A stretch of DNA of 64,000 nucleotides. It comes from Mycolicibacterium pulveris (GTDB lineage: Bacteria; Actinomycetota; Actinomycetes; Mycobacteriales; Mycobacteriaceae). Location: the NCBI RefSeq assembly GCF_010725725.1, contig NZ_AP022599.1, positions 4,030,001 to 4,094,000 on the forward strand, in the 5' to 3' direction. The first letter of the stretch is position 1, and each line of letters begins with the position of its first letter. Below, in pieces: positions 1-8,917 of the stretch. The notes below the pieces were generated by a model. It was not told where the DNA came from, did not search any database, and saw only the letters and a program-made list of their open reading frames with translations. The position numbers were made by a program, and so were the translations under genes.

Positions 1-515
1 AAGCGATGGCCGCGCTGCCGCAGGCGATCCGTACCCTGCCGCAACCGGTCATCGCCGCGGTGAACGGACCGTGCGTCGGCGCTGGGCTGTCGCTGTGTTT
101 GGCCGCCGACATCCGGATCTGCTCCACGGCAGCGACGTTCGGTAACGCGGCGATCCTGCTGGGACTGTCGGGTGCGGAGATGGGCATGAGCTACCACCTG
201 CCCCGGATCGTCGGAACCAGCGTGGCGGCGGATTGGATGCTGACCGGGCGAACAGTGAGCGCCGAGGAGGCCGACCGCCGTGGTCTGGTGAGCGAGATCG
301 TCTCGCCGGACCGGCTGACGCAGCGCGCATTCGAGATCGCGTCGACGATCGCCGGTCTGTCACCGCTCGGTGTCCAGCTGACCAAGCGCGCGCTGCAGAC
401 CAACACCGACGCGACCGGGCCCGCTGCCGCGATGGAGTTGGAGAACCGCAACCAGGTGCTCAGCCACGCCACCGACGAAGCCGCGCAACGACGCCAGAAG
501 TGGTCCGGCGCCTGA
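1..515 (+). CDS. Enoyl-CoA hydratase/isomerase (crotonase) family protein, 5' end outside window
   Basis: The frame is open from the first base to a TGA at 513-515, so the start and N-terminal part lie upstream of the window. About 170 residues are visible. They carry the crotonase oxyanion-hole region (VNGPCVGAGLSLCLAADIRI) and the conserved helix with GLSGAEMGMSYHLPRIVG, followed by the usual C-terminal helices. Family knowledge: these proteins hydrate or isomerise enoyl-CoA esters in beta-oxidation-type pathways. An acyl-CoA dehydrogenase starts 22 nt downstream on the same strand, which fits a dehydrogenation-hydration pair in one operon. The acyl substrate cannot be inferred. Confidence 0.88.
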   Translation, partial: AMAALPQAIRTLPQPVIAAVNGPCVGAGLSLCLAADIRICSTAATFGNAAILLGLSGAEMGMSYHLPRIVGTSVAADWMLTGRTVSAEEADRRGLVSEIVSPDRLTQRAFEIASTIAGLSPLGVQLTKRALQTNTDATGPAAAMELENRNQVLSHATDEAAQRRQKWSGA

Positions 516-537
516 GCGCGGACGGAAAGGACGGCCG

Positions 538-1836
538 ATGGCCTGGGATTTCTCGACCGACCCCAAGTGGGCCGAGCGGCTGGCGTGGGTGGAGGAGTTC
601 GTCCGCAGCGAATGCGAACCTATCGACCTGATTGTCAAGGAGTCACACGATCTCAACGATCCGGTGCGCCAGGCGCTGATTCCCCCGCTGCAGCAGATCG
701 TCAAGGAACGAGGGTTGTGGGCCACCCATCTGGGAGCGCACCTGGGTGGTCCTGGCTACGGTCAGGTCAAGCTTGCCCTGCTCAACGAGATCCTCGGCCG
801 ATCCGAGTGTGCGCCGATCGTGTTCGGTTCGCAGGCACCGGATTCCGGCAACAGCGAGATCCTCGCCCACTACGGGACCCCCGAACTCAAGCGGCGGTAC
901 CTCGAACCGTTGTTGGACAACCGGATAGTGTCGTGCTTCTCGATGACCGAACCGCACGGCGGCGCCGACCCGAAGGTGTTCACCACCACCGCTACCCACG
1001 ACGGCGATCACTGGGTGATCAACGGTGAGAAGTGGTATTCGTCGTTCGCATCGATGGCCTCGTTCATCATCGTGATGGCGATGACGGACCCCGATGCCCC
1101 GCCGTACCAGCGGTATTCGATGTTCGTGGTGCCCGGCGACACCCCGGGTATCAACGTGTTGCGCGATGTCGGGCTGGGCTATCAACCGCTGGGTGGCGGC
1201 GGGCGGGAAGGATATGTCCGCTACGAGAACGTCCGCGTCCCAGACGATCACATGCTGGGGCCGCGTGGCGGGGCGTTCGTGGTGGCACAGACCCGACTCG
1301 GCGGCGGGCGCATTCATCACGCCATGCGCACCGTGGGGCTGGTGCGTCGGATCTTCGACATGCTCACCGAGCGGGCGGTGTCGCGCTACACCCAGGGCTC
1401 GATGCTGGCCGACAAGCAGATGGTGCAGGAGATGATCGCCGACTCCTGGATGCAGATCGAGGCGTTCCGGCTGCTGACCCTGCAGACCGCGTGGAAGATC
1501 GACAAGTACAACGACTACAAAGCCGTGCGTGCCGATATCTCTGCGGTCAAGGCGATGATGCAAAAGGTGCTGCATGACGTGTCGGCGCGTGCCCTGCAGC
1601 TGCATGGCTCGCTGGGCACGTCTCACGAAATGCCGTTCGTGCAGTACCTGACGGAGTCGTTCGTGCTGGGTCTGGCCGACGGCCCGACCGAGGTGCACAA
1701 GGTGACGTTGGCGCGGCTACTTCTCAAAGACGTCAAGCCTGCGCCTGACGCGTTTCCGTCCGAGCACCTGCTGCGGCTGCGGGAAGCCGCCGAAGCCAAG
1801 TTCGCCGACAAGCTCGCGGGGATTCCGCGAAGCTGA
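538..1836 (+). CDS. Acyl-CoA dehydrogenase, ACAD10/11-like
   Basis: A 432-residue protein with full acyl-CoA dehydrogenase architecture: N-terminal alpha domain, the flavin-contact strand (CFSMTEPHGGADP, then WVINGEKWYSS) near residues 135-170, and a C-terminal helical domain. Near the C-terminus it has LADGPTEVHKV, the pattern of the ACAD10/11 branch, where Asp occupies the position of the catalytic Glu in short- and medium-chain enzymes. It should oxidise an acyl-CoA to an enoyl-CoA with FAD. The preceding crotonase ends 22 nt upstream and AAGGACGG serves as ribosome binding site. It probably belongs to the catabolic operon running to 8358. Substrate unknown. Confidence 0.9.
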   Translation: MAWDFSTDPKWAERLAWVEEFVRSECEPIDLIVKESHDLNDPVRQALIPPLQQIVKERGLWATHLGAHLGGPGYGQVKLALLNEILGRSECAPIVFGSQAPDSGNSEILAHYGTPELKRRYLEPLLDNRIVSCFSMTEPHGGADPKVFTTTATHDGDHWVINGEKWYSSFASMASFIIVMAMTDPDAPPYQRYSMFVVPGDTPGINVLRDVGLGYQPLGGGGREGYVRYENVRVPDDHMLGPRGGAFVVAQTRLGGGRIHHAMRTVGLVRRIFDMLTERAVSRYTQGSMLADKQMVQEMIADSWMQIEAFRLLTLQTAWKIDKYNDYKAVRADISAVKAMMQKVLHDVSARALQLHGSLGTSHEMPFVQYLTESFVLGLADGPTEVHKVTLARLLLKDVKPAPDAFPSEHLLRLREAAEAKFADKLAGIPRS

Positions 1837-1851
1837 AGGGGAGGTCCCACA

Positions 1852-2628
1852 TTGTCCTGTCACGGGAAGGTCGCGCTGGTGACCGGAAGCAGCCGCGGGT
1901 TGGGCAAGGCGATCGCCCAGCGGCTGGCGAGCGAAGGCGCGACGGTTGCGCTTACCGCGCGAACGATGGACCCCGATCCCAAATACCAAGGCTCCCTCCG
2001 CCAGACACTCGAGGAGATCGAGCAGGCCGGGGGAGCGGCGGTCGCGGTCCCCGCCGATCTGTCCGACGTCGAGCAACGCGTCCAGATGTTCGCCGAGGTG
2101 GTGCGTCAGGTCGGTGCGCCCGACATCGTGGTCAACAACGCCGCGGTCACGTTCCTGCGTCCGCTCGACGAGTTTCCCGAGCGGCGGGTGCGGCTGATGA
2201 TGGAAATGCACGTGATGGCGCCGCTGCATCTGACCCAACTGGCCATCCCCGCGATGCGGGAGCGCGGCCGCGGCTGGGTGCTGAACGTGACCTCGGTCGG
2301 CGGTGACCTGCCCGACGGACCACCGTTCTCCGAATTCGACCGCAGCGCCGGGTTCGGGGTGTACGGGACGGTGAAGGCCGCGCTGAACCGCCTGACGAAA
2401 AGCCTTGCCGCCGAACTGTACGACGACGGCATCGCCGTCAACGCCGCGGCGCCGTCGAACCCGGTGGCAACCCCGGGCGCGGGCACGCTGGACCTGGCCA
2501 AGACCGACACCGAGGACATCGCGCTGATCACCGAGACGGCGTTCCGGTTGTGCACCGGCGATCCGAAGACCTTGACCGGTCGCATCGCCCACACTCAGTC
2601 GTTTCTCGCCGAGACGGGCCGACCATGA
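1852..2628 (+). CDS. Short-chain dehydrogenase/reductase (SDR)
   Basis: A 258-residue classical SDR with the cofactor-binding loop TGSSRGLG near residue 12, NNAA after the central strand, a catalytic Ser in NVTSVGG, and the YxxxK pair in VYGTVKAALN. The start is a TTG at 1852 preceded by AAGGGGAGG at 1837-1845. It lies 15 nt after the acyl-CoA dehydrogenase stop, so both are probably cotranscribed. Likely role: NAD(P)-dependent oxidation of a hydroxyacyl-CoA or a ring hydroxyl in the same pathway. The true substrate cannot be told from the fold. Confidence 0.88.
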   Translation: MSCHGKVALVTGSSRGLGKAIAQRLASEGATVALTARTMDPDPKYQGSLRQTLEEIEQAGGAAVAVPADLSDVEQRVQMFAEVVRQVGAPDIVVNNAAVTFLRPLDEFPERRVRLMMEMHVMAPLHLTQLAIPAMRERGRGWVLNVTSVGGDLPDGPPFSEFDRSAGFGVYGTVKAALNRLTKSLAAELYDDGIAVNAAAPSNPVATPGAGTLDLAKTDTEDIALITETAFRLCTGDPKTLTGRIAHTQSFLAETGRP

Positions 2629-2637
2629 CGCGCGAGT

Positions 2638-2685
2638 GTGGGATTGTGTCACGCCTCCTGTCGGCTTCGCGTGACGGTAACCCAC
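2638..2685. repeat. Nested intergenic inverted repeat
   Basis: In the 82-bp gap between the SDR and the LLM oxidoreductase, GTGGG (2638-2642) pairs with CCCAC (2681-2685) and GTCACGC (2648-2654) pairs with GCGTGAC (2669-2675), giving a two-tier hairpin. There is no T-run, so it is not a canonical intrinsic terminator. It could protect mRNA, attenuate transcription, or belong to the dispersed dyad elements seen elsewhere in this window (8355-8407 and 57039-57098). Confidence 0.5.
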
Positions 2686-2710
2686 GTTCGGCACGCGAAG
2701 GGGCGTTCGA

Positions 2711-3838
2711 GTGAAGGTCCAGCCGGCCGCGTACCTGCGCACAACGTTGCCGCTCGATCTGTCGCAGCTGCCCGAACTGGACAGCGGCCGCTACCACTCG
2801 ATCTGGCTGCCCGACCACATGGTCAGCTTCTGGCCCGACTCGATCTGGACGCCGGAGTTCACCGATCTGGCAACGGTTTCAAAGACGCCGCACCGACACC
2901 TCGATGCGATGGCGGTCGCGGCCGCCGCCGCGGTGCTGACCAGCAACGTCCCGCTGGTGACCAGCGTCGTCGACACCGTGCGACGGCACCCGTCGTTGCT
3001 CGCCCAGAGCGCGCTGACCATCGACCATCTGGCCAAGGGCCGCTTCGTCCTCGGCCTCGGCAGCGGGGAGACCGAGAACACGGTGCCCTACGGCTTCGAC
3101 TTCACCAAGCCGGTCAGCCGTTTGGAGGAGGCGCTGCACGTCATCCGGCTGCTGTGGGACAGCGACGGTCCCGTCGACTTCGACGGGCAGTTCTATCGAC
3201 TGCGGCACGCCCGGCTGGACACCGAACCGTATGAGGGGCGCGTTCCGCCGATCTGGATCGGCGCGAGCGGGCGGCGCGCGCTGGACATCGTCGGGCGCTA
3301 CGCCGACGGCTGGTGGCCCACCGGTGCGTGGACGCCCGAGGACTATGCCGAAAAGCTCGCGGCGGTAAGGGCTTCCGCTGATCGGGCCGGACGCGACCCG
3401 ATGGCGATCACGCCGTGCTACATCCAGGTGTGCCTGATCGCGCGCGACGACGCCACGCTGGAGGAGATCCTGGCGGCACCGCTGGTGAAGGCGTTCCTGC
3501 TGCAGGTGTCCGCGCCGATGCTGCGCAGCTTCGGCCACGAGCACCCGATGGGGGAGGACTGGCGCGGGTATCAGGACATCGACCCCGCGACGCTCACCCG
3601 CGAACGCATCCTTGACTTCCTCGGAGGCGTACAACCGGAGATGATCCTGTCGGTGATTCCGCACGGCACCCCGAAGCAGGTGGCGCGCGTCGTCAAGGAC
3701 TACGTCGACGCGGGCCTGCGCGTGCCGAAGATCCTCGACTACGGCGGGATGGCGGGACTGCAGCACGCGGCCGCGTCGGCGCAGAACGTGCGGGAGGCCG
3801 AGGACGAACTTCTGCGTCTATGTGGAGATGTGCGGTGA
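2711..3838 (+). CDS. LLM-class, probably F420-dependent oxidoreductase
   Basis: A 375-residue TIM-barrel protein of the luciferase-like monooxygenase superfamily. Typical segments are HSIWLPDHM near the N-terminus, a bank of small residues before TSNVPLVTSVVDTVRRHP, FVLGLGSGETEN, and IWIGASGRRALDIVGRYADGWWP. Mycobacterial members with this layout use coenzyme F420; binding here is inferred from family and genus. GTG start at 2711. The stop overlaps the next gene start (GTGA at 3835-3838), implying translational coupling. Probably reduces or oxidises an intermediate of the surrounding lipid-type pathway. Confidence 0.85.
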   Translation: MKVQPAAYLRTTLPLDLSQLPELDSGRYHSIWLPDHMVSFWPDSIWTPEFTDLATVSKTPHRHLDAMAVAAAAAVLTSNVPLVTSVVDTVRRHPSLLAQSALTIDHLAKGRFVLGLGSGETENTVPYGFDFTKPVSRLEEALHVIRLLWDSDGPVDFDGQFYRLRHARLDTEPYEGRVPPIWIGASGRRALDIVGRYADGWWPTGAWTPEDYAEKLAAVRASADRAGRDPMAITPCYIQVCLIARDDATLEEILAAPLVKAFLLQVSAPMLRSFGHEHPMGEDWRGYQDIDPATLTRERILDFLGGVQPEMILSVIPHGTPKQVARVVKDYVDAGLRVPKILDYGGMAGLQHAAASAQNVREAEDELLRLCGDVR

Positions 3839-5004
3839 GCGCACGGTTGGACGCGACCACCATGCTGGAGCGAGCGCAGGTCGAAACGGGGCTGGCCGAC
3901 TACGGCGACCCCAGCCTGCCGCAGCGGTTCGCCCTGGTTGTCGAGCACCTCAACGGCATCGGCATGGACGCCGACGGGGTGCGCCGGGCCGGCGAGGTGT
4001 GTCACTGGCTGCTGACGTCGCGGCTGCAGTTCTTCGAGGACCGCCGCCGCCATCCGGTGGCCGACGAGGTGGTCGAGCGGCCCATGTTCGTCACCGGTGA
4101 ACCGCGCTCGGGCACCACGTTGATGCACGCGCTGATGTCGGTGGACCCCGACGCACGCGCGCTTCGCTTCTGGGAGGTGATGTATCCGTCGCCGCCGCCG
4201 GGGCTGGGCGCAGACGACGACCCCCGGCGTGCCCGCGCGGACGACGACTGGCGAGAGATCAACGCCAAACTGCCGAAGTGGCTGCACAGCCACCCGTACA
4301 ACGACATGCTCGGCGACGGTCTGCCCGAGGACGAACGCACGTGGGCCTTCGACTTCCGGGTGCTGACGCCCACGGCGTGGTGGCGGGTGCCGATGCCGAC
4401 CGTCGTCGGCGGCCTGCCAACCGATCCCGCAGCGCAGTACCGCATCCACAAGGCCATGTTGCAGCAGTGCCAATATCGACGTCCCCGGAAACAGTGGGTG
4501 CTCAAAGGCTTTCACGGGTTCCGTCTCAAGGAGCTCTTCGCGGCCTATCCCGACGCGAGGATGATGTGGCTGCACCGCGACCCTGTGCAGGTGGCGGCGT
4601 CACGCACGATGATGATGGCCGACATCACCGAGGGGATCGTCGGGCCGGTGGACCTCAAGGCAGCGGCGAAGATGCATCTGGGCCTGACCCGCGAGAGCAT
4701 CGCGAACACGATGACCAACCCGCTGGTGGGCGATCCGCGAATCCTGCATGTGCGCTACACCGATTTCATCGCCGATCAGGTGGCGACCGTGCGCCGATTC
4801 TACGAGTTCTGCGACCGGCCGCTGAGCGCGGACGCAGAGGCGGCGATGCGCGCCTATCTGGCGAACAATCCCGGCGACCGGCACGGCAAGTTCCGCTATT
4901 CGACGTCGGTGCTGACCGACATCGGTGAGGACCTCGACGCGCTGCACGAGGAGTTCCGTCCATTTCGGAAACGCTTCGGCGTCGAGATCGAGAAGCGGAA
5001 CTGA
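3835..5004 (+). CDS. Sulfotransferase family protein
   Basis: A 389-residue protein with the PAPS-type P-loop GEPRSGTTLMHALMS, the signature of the bacterial sulfotransferase (Stf) family, and a second core segment MMWLHRDPVQVAASRTMMM resembling the 3'-phosphate-binding loop. The GTG start at 3835 gives a GTGA overlap with the upstream stop; an in-frame ATG at 3820 is possible but would overlap further. Expected activity is transfer of sulfate from PAPS to a hydroxyl or amine. Such proteins recur in mycobacterial steroid and lipid clusters, where their substrate is usually unknown. Confidence 0.82.
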   Translation: MSARLDATTMLERAQVETGLADYGDPSLPQRFALVVEHLNGIGMDADGVRRAGEVCHWLLTSRLQFFEDRRRHPVADEVVERPMFVTGEPRSGTTLMHALMSVDPDARALRFWEVMYPSPPPGLGADDDPRRARADDDWREINAKLPKWLHSHPYNDMLGDGLPEDERTWAFDFRVLTPTAWWRVPMPTVVGGLPTDPAAQYRIHKAMLQQCQYRRPRKQWVLKGFHGFRLKELFAAYPDARMMWLHRDPVQVAASRTMMMADITEGIVGPVDLKAAAKMHLGLTRESIANTMTNPLVGDPRILHVRYTDFIADQVATVRRFYEFCDRPLSADAEAAMRAYLANNPGDRHGKFRYSTSVLTDIGEDLDALHEEFRPFRKRFGVEIEKRN

Positions 5005-5006
5005 CT

Positions 5007-5771
5007 GTGCACCAACGGATCTCAGTGCACAGCGTGACCTTTCTCGGCGCGCCGTTGGGCGAACTGCAGAGTCACTGGCAGTCGCTGGGCTTGCGACGGC
5101 TGAGCCTCATCGACGGCCAGCTCGCCGAACCGCAGCTAGCGCAGCTCGTCGCACAGCACGGATATTCGGTGGACTCGGTCTACCACCTGTTCAGCTCGAC
5201 CGCGGAGCTCGCCCGGGTCATCGACGACGCCGCCGCGGTCAACGCCCGCGTCGTCTACATGCTGACCGGAGGCCGCGGCGACCTCAGCTGGGAACAGGCC
5301 GCCGACCGGTTCTGCGCGGCGGTCGCACCGTGTATCGGCCAGGCCGAACGCGCGGGGGTGGGGTTGGCGATCGAAAACGCCTCGGCGATGTATGCGGACA
5401 TGCACATCGCACACACCCTTCGCGACACCGTCGCGCTGGCCGAGATGGCGGGGCTGGGGATCTGCATCGACCTGTTCCACTGCTGGGCCGAGGCGGGTCT
5501 TGCCGAGCTGGTGCAGCGGGCGGCGCCGATCATCCGGCAGATCCAGCTGAGCGACTACGTGCTCGGTGACCGCGCGCTGCCCGCGCGCGCCGTGCCCGGT
5601 GACGGAGCCATCCCGATCGAGCGGTTCGTCGCGCTTGCCCTCGCGGCCGGCTACCAGCACGGCTTCGACCTGGAACTGCTCGGCCCCCGCATCGAGGCCG
5701 AGGGCCGCTTCGCGGCTGCGCGTCGCGCCTGTGAGACCGTATCGGACATGCTGGAAAGACTTGGCGCATAG
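5007..5771 (+). CDS. Sugar phosphate isomerase/epimerase-like TIM barrel (AP endonuclease 2 family)
   Basis: A 254-residue protein of the xylose isomerase-like TIM-barrel family. Metal-site strands are visible in GVGLAIENASA, GICIDLFHCWAEAG, RQIQLSDYV and HGFDLELLGPRIEAEGR, with the Glu, Asp/His, Gln and Glu ligands expected for a divalent metal. The GTG start lies 2 nt after the sulfotransferase stop. Family members isomerise or epimerise sugars, but many in catabolic operons act on non-sugar ketones. Position alone suggests a step in the same pathway. Confidence 0.75.
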   Translation: MHQRISVHSVTFLGAPLGELQSHWQSLGLRRLSLIDGQLAEPQLAQLVAQHGYSVDSVYHLFSSTAELARVIDDAAAVNARVVYMLTGGRGDLSWEQAADRFCAAVAPCIGQAERAGVGLAIENASAMYADMHIAHTLRDTVALAEMAGLGICIDLFHCWAEAGLAELVQRAAPIIRQIQLSDYVLGDRALPARAVPGDGAIPIERFVALALAAGYQHGFDLELLGPRIEAEGRFAAARRACETVSDMLERLGA

Positions 5772-5779
5772 GGGAGCCG

Positions 5780-6994
5780 ATGGCGTTCGAAGACGGCCCG
5801 GATGATGCGGCGCTGAAAACGGCGTGGGCGCAGTTCTGCGACCGGCTCAAGTCGGCGGGCGAACGGGTCTTCAAGGACCACAACCCCGCCTCGGATCTGC
5901 ACCGCGCCGACGGTTTCCGATTCCTCACCCAGAACCTCGGCCAGGCGTTCGACCTGGCGCTGGAAACCAAGGACAGCCGCTACCCGGCCATCCACACCTT
6001 CTGCAACCCCACCCGCAAGCTCGGCGGCGACTGCGCGGACTTCGTGTACCAGCAGGCCTGGATCGACGGCGAGTCGGCATACCGCATCGTCGGCGAGCGT
6101 GGCACGGCACGGTTTTTCAACATCACGGTGCAGGGCCCCAGGCCGGACGGCGAAGGAGTGCTGCACGAACCCTTCGGGGACGTACCGGAAGCCAACCTGT
6201 CCGGCGATCAGCTGCGCACCGACCCGGACGGCACGTTCGAGATCCACATCGGTGGACCACAACGCGGCCGGAACTGGTTGCCCACCACCTCGGGGTCGCG
6301 AAAGCTGTTCATCCGCCAGGGCTTTGACTCCTGGCAGGAACGTCCGGCGCGGATGCGGATCGAGCGGGTCGACATGGAATCGCCCAAACCGCCGCCCACC
6401 GCGGCCGCCATGATCGACGCGTTGGCTTGGGCAGGCGATTTCATGACGGGGCTGATGGACGACTGGCCGGAGTACCCGTTTCGCTTCGGCGGGGTGGACG
6501 CCGAACATCCCAACCGCTTCCCCGGCGTGCACCACACGGGCGCCGACGCCAAGCGCGGTCGTGCGGCGACGAACATGCACTGGGTGCTTCGGCGCGACGA
6601 GGCGCTCGTCATCGAGTTCGACGACCATGAGGGCTTGTGGATGCTGACGAACATGGGCGTGTTCTTCACCAGCATGGACTACCTGTACCGGCCGGTGAGC
6701 TACACGCCGAGCCGGACCGCGATCGACGGCGACGGCAAGGTCCGCATGGTGCTGGCCCATGAGGATCCCGGCTATCACAACTGGATCGACACGCAGGGCT
6801 TCGAGCGGGGAAACCTCACCTACCGGCACATGCTCGAGGGCACACCGGCCGAACTGCGCACGCGCCTGGTCACGCTCACGGACCTGCCCGACGCGCTGCC
6901 ACCGGACAGCAGAACCGTCAGCAAGGCCGAGCGCGTCGCGCAGATGTGGGAGCGGTTCAACGGAATTCGCCGGCGTTACGGGTGGGGGCCATGA
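5780..6994 (+). CDS. DUF1214-like protein
   Basis: A 404-residue protein without an obvious signal peptide or membrane segment. It has conserved blocks resembling DUF1214 proteins: ARFFNITVQGP near residue 112, then GPQRGRNWLPTTSGSRKLFIRQ near residues 156-177, and a long C-terminal extension rich in aromatic residues. No catalytic motif is recognised. It begins 8 nt after the isomerase and ends in an ATGA overlap with the amidase, so it is firmly in the operon. Proteins of this sort occur in actinobacterial steroid or lipid degradation clusters, but I assign no reaction. Confidence 0.65.
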   Translation: MAFEDGPDDAALKTAWAQFCDRLKSAGERVFKDHNPASDLHRADGFRFLTQNLGQAFDLALETKDSRYPAIHTFCNPTRKLGGDCADFVYQQAWIDGESAYRIVGERGTARFFNITVQGPRPDGEGVLHEPFGDVPEANLSGDQLRTDPDGTFEIHIGGPQRGRNWLPTTSGSRKLFIRQGFDSWQERPARMRIERVDMESPKPPPTAAAMIDALAWAGDFMTGLMDDWPEYPFRFGGVDAEHPNRFPGVHHTGADAKRGRAATNMHWVLRRDEALVIEFDDHEGLWMLTNMGVFFTSMDYLYRPVSYTPSRTAIDGDGKVRMVLAHEDPGYHNWIDTQGFERGNLTYRHMLEGTPAELRTRLVTLTDLPDALPPDSRTVSKAERVAQMWERFNGIRRRYGWGP

Positions 6995-8358
6995 CGGATA
7001 TTGCTCTGTGGCCCGGCCGTCGTCTCGCCGAGGCCATCCGTCGGCGCGAGCTGTCCAGCCGCGAGCTGCTCGAGCACTACCTGGCCCGCATCGAGCGGTT
7101 CAACGCGTCGCTCAACGCGGTCGTGACGCTGGATCCCGACGGTGCCCGCGGCGCGGCCGATGCCGCCGACGCCGAGCTGGCAGGCGGCGCGCCGGTCGGC
7201 CCGCTGCACGGTGTGCCGATGACGATCAAGGACACCTTCCAGACGGCAGGCATGCGCACCACCAGCGGGCATCCCGAGTGGGATCACGTGCCCGAACGCG
7301 ACGCTGAGGCGGTCCGGCGGCTGCGCGCGGCGGGTGCGGTGCTCTTCGGTAAGACCAACACGCCGACCCGCGCGGCCGACTGGCAGACGTTCAACCCGAT
7401 CTTCGGCACCACCAACAACCCCCGGGACGTCAGCCGCACCCCGGGCGGCTCCTCGGGCGGTGCGGCCGCCGCACTGGCCACGGGCATGACCGCGCTTGAG
7501 CTCGGCAGCGACATCGCCGGATCCATTCGGGTGCCTGCCAATTGGTGCGGGGTGTGCGGTCACAAACCCAGTTGGGGCCTCGTGCCGCAACGGGGTCATC
7601 TGCCCCCGCCGCCGGGCGCACTGGCCGAAAGCGATCTGGGCGTGATGGGCCCGATGGCACGCGATGTCGCCGATCTCGAGTTCATGCTCGACATCCTCGC
7701 CGGGCCGACGGAGCTGTCGGCGGTCGGCTGGCGACTGGAACTGCCGCCCGCGCGGGCGTCGTCGCTGGGGGAGCTGCGGTTGGCGACGTGGCTCGACGAC
7801 GCGGACTACCCGGTGGAGGCCGACGTCGGCGCGGCCCTCGACGCCGCCGTCGCGGCGTTGTCCGACGCGGGCGCGCGGCTGGTCGACGCGAAACCTCCGG
7901 TGACGCTGGCCGAGCTGGTCGGGCTGCATCAGGTGTTGTTGTATCCGCTGATCGACTCGACGTCGACGCTGTCGCACCGCCAGTGGATGTCGGCCCACGA
8001 GCGACGCGAGCTGCTGCGGGCCAAGATGGCCGATTACTTCCGTGACGTGGACGCGCTGCTGATGCCGATCACCGTCGTGCCCGCCGTCACGCACGATCAC
8101 CACGAGCCGTTCATCGAGCGGCTCATCCCGTTCGGGAACGAAAGCCGGTCCTATTTCGATCTTTTCGGCTGGGTCGGCCTCGCCACCGTCGCCTATCTGC
8201 CCGCGACGGCCGTTCCCGTTGGCCGCACCGCCGAGGGCCTGCCCGTCGGCATGCAGGTCGTCGGGCCCTTCCTCGAGGACCGCACCACGCTGGCGGTCGC
8301 GCGACACCTCGAGCGTCTGCTCGGCGGCTTCACCCCACCGCCCGGCTACACAACGTGA
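6991..8358 (+). CDS. Amidase (amidase-signature family)
   Basis: A 455-residue amidase-signature enzyme. The Ser-cisSer-Lys triad is visible as Lys80 (GVPMTIKD), Ser154 in TPGGSSGG and nucleophile Ser178 in SDIAGSIR. The ATG at 6991 overlaps the previous stop (ATGA), so it is preferred to an in-frame start 45 nt upstream inside the preceding gene. It would hydrolyse an amide bond, releasing a carboxylate for CoA activation, or could act as an ester hydrolase. Last gene of the first plus-strand operon. Confidence 0.88.
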   Translation: MTDIALWPGRRLAEAIRRRELSSRELLEHYLARIERFNASLNAVVTLDPDGARGAADAADAELAGGAPVGPLHGVPMTIKDTFQTAGMRTTSGHPEWDHVPERDAEAVRRLRAAGAVLFGKTNTPTRAADWQTFNPIFGTTNNPRDVSRTPGGSSGGAAAALATGMTALELGSDIAGSIRVPANWCGVCGHKPSWGLVPQRGHLPPPPGALAESDLGVMGPMARDVADLEFMLDILAGPTELSAVGWRLELPPARASSLGELRLATWLDDADYPVEADVGAALDAAVAALSDAGARLVDAKPPVTLAELVGLHQVLLYPLIDSTSTLSHRQWMSAHERRELLRAKMADYFRDVDALLMPITVVPAVTHDHHEPFIERLIPFGNESRSYFDLFGWVGLATVAYLPATAVPVGRTAEGLPVGMQVVGPFLEDRTTLAVARHLERLLGGFTPPPGYTT

Positions 8359-8407
8359 TTTGTGTGCGTGTAGGCGCGCTCAGCGCAACAAAGCGCACAC
8401 AAATCAC
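8355..8407. repeat. 14-bp perfect inverted repeat between convergent genes
   Basis: GTGATTTGTGTGCG (8355-8368) is exactly complementary to CGCACACAAATCAC (8394-8407) around a 25-nt GC-rich loop. It starts at the amidase stop and ends at the stop of the convergent secreted-protein gene, so it is placed to end both transcripts. It lacks a U-tract. Its inner GCGTGT..GCGCGC resembles the dyad after acpS at 57039-57098. Confidence 0.6.
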
Positions 8408-8844
8408 TACAGGCGGCGCAGGGCGAAGGTCCAGAACTGGGTCCCCGGGGGACCGCCGAAGCAGCCGACGTCGTACACCGATTCGATGGTGCCCGCCAGC
8501 GAGACCTCATCCCAGATGTAGGTCTCGTGGGTGGGCATGACGTGGCCGGGGCACTGCAGCCCGTCGGGCACGTCGACGGTCATCGTGTACCGCCCGTCCT
8601 TCAGATGCGCGATGCCGTCGTACTCGTAGTAGAACTTCAACCGCGATATCGCGCTGACATCGGCACAGTCCGGTTCCTTGTGCGGATTACACGGCGTGAT
8701 GAACCACACCCACGACGCGCGGTTGTACCTGTTGGTCAGAAGGTCGTAGTTGCCCCACACCATCATGGCCGAGGCCGGCGGAGCGACCAGCGTCGCAGCC
8801 GCGGCGAGCATGACGGCTGCGGTCAGCGCCTTCAAGGATTTCAC
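8407..8844 (-). CDS. Secreted protein of unknown function
   Basis: 145 residues. A clear Sec signal peptide (Lys near the start, then an Ala/Val/Leu-rich core) ends at APPASA near residue 26. The mature part is about 119 residues with four cysteines (CNPHKEPDC, LQCPG, VGCFG), suggesting two disulfides, and many aromatics. It resembles the family of small exported mycobacterial proteins represented here also by the genes at 27140-27667 and 27746-28144. No enzymatic motif is seen. It lies downstream of the P450 operon, 73 nt away on the same strand. Confidence 0.75.
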   Translation of the reverse strand: MKSLKALTAAVMLAAAATLVAPPASAMMVWGNYDLLTNRYNRASWVWFITPCNPHKEPDCADVSAISRLKFYYEYDGIAHLKDGRYTMTVDVPDGLQCPGHVMPTHETYIWDEVSLAGTIESVYDVGCFGGPPGTQFWTFALRRL

Positions 8845-8917
8845 CGACGGGCCTCCGTTTCATCCGTGATCGCTGGCTGCATATCAAACCACCTGACGAT
8901 GCTCTCAGGCAGTCGTT

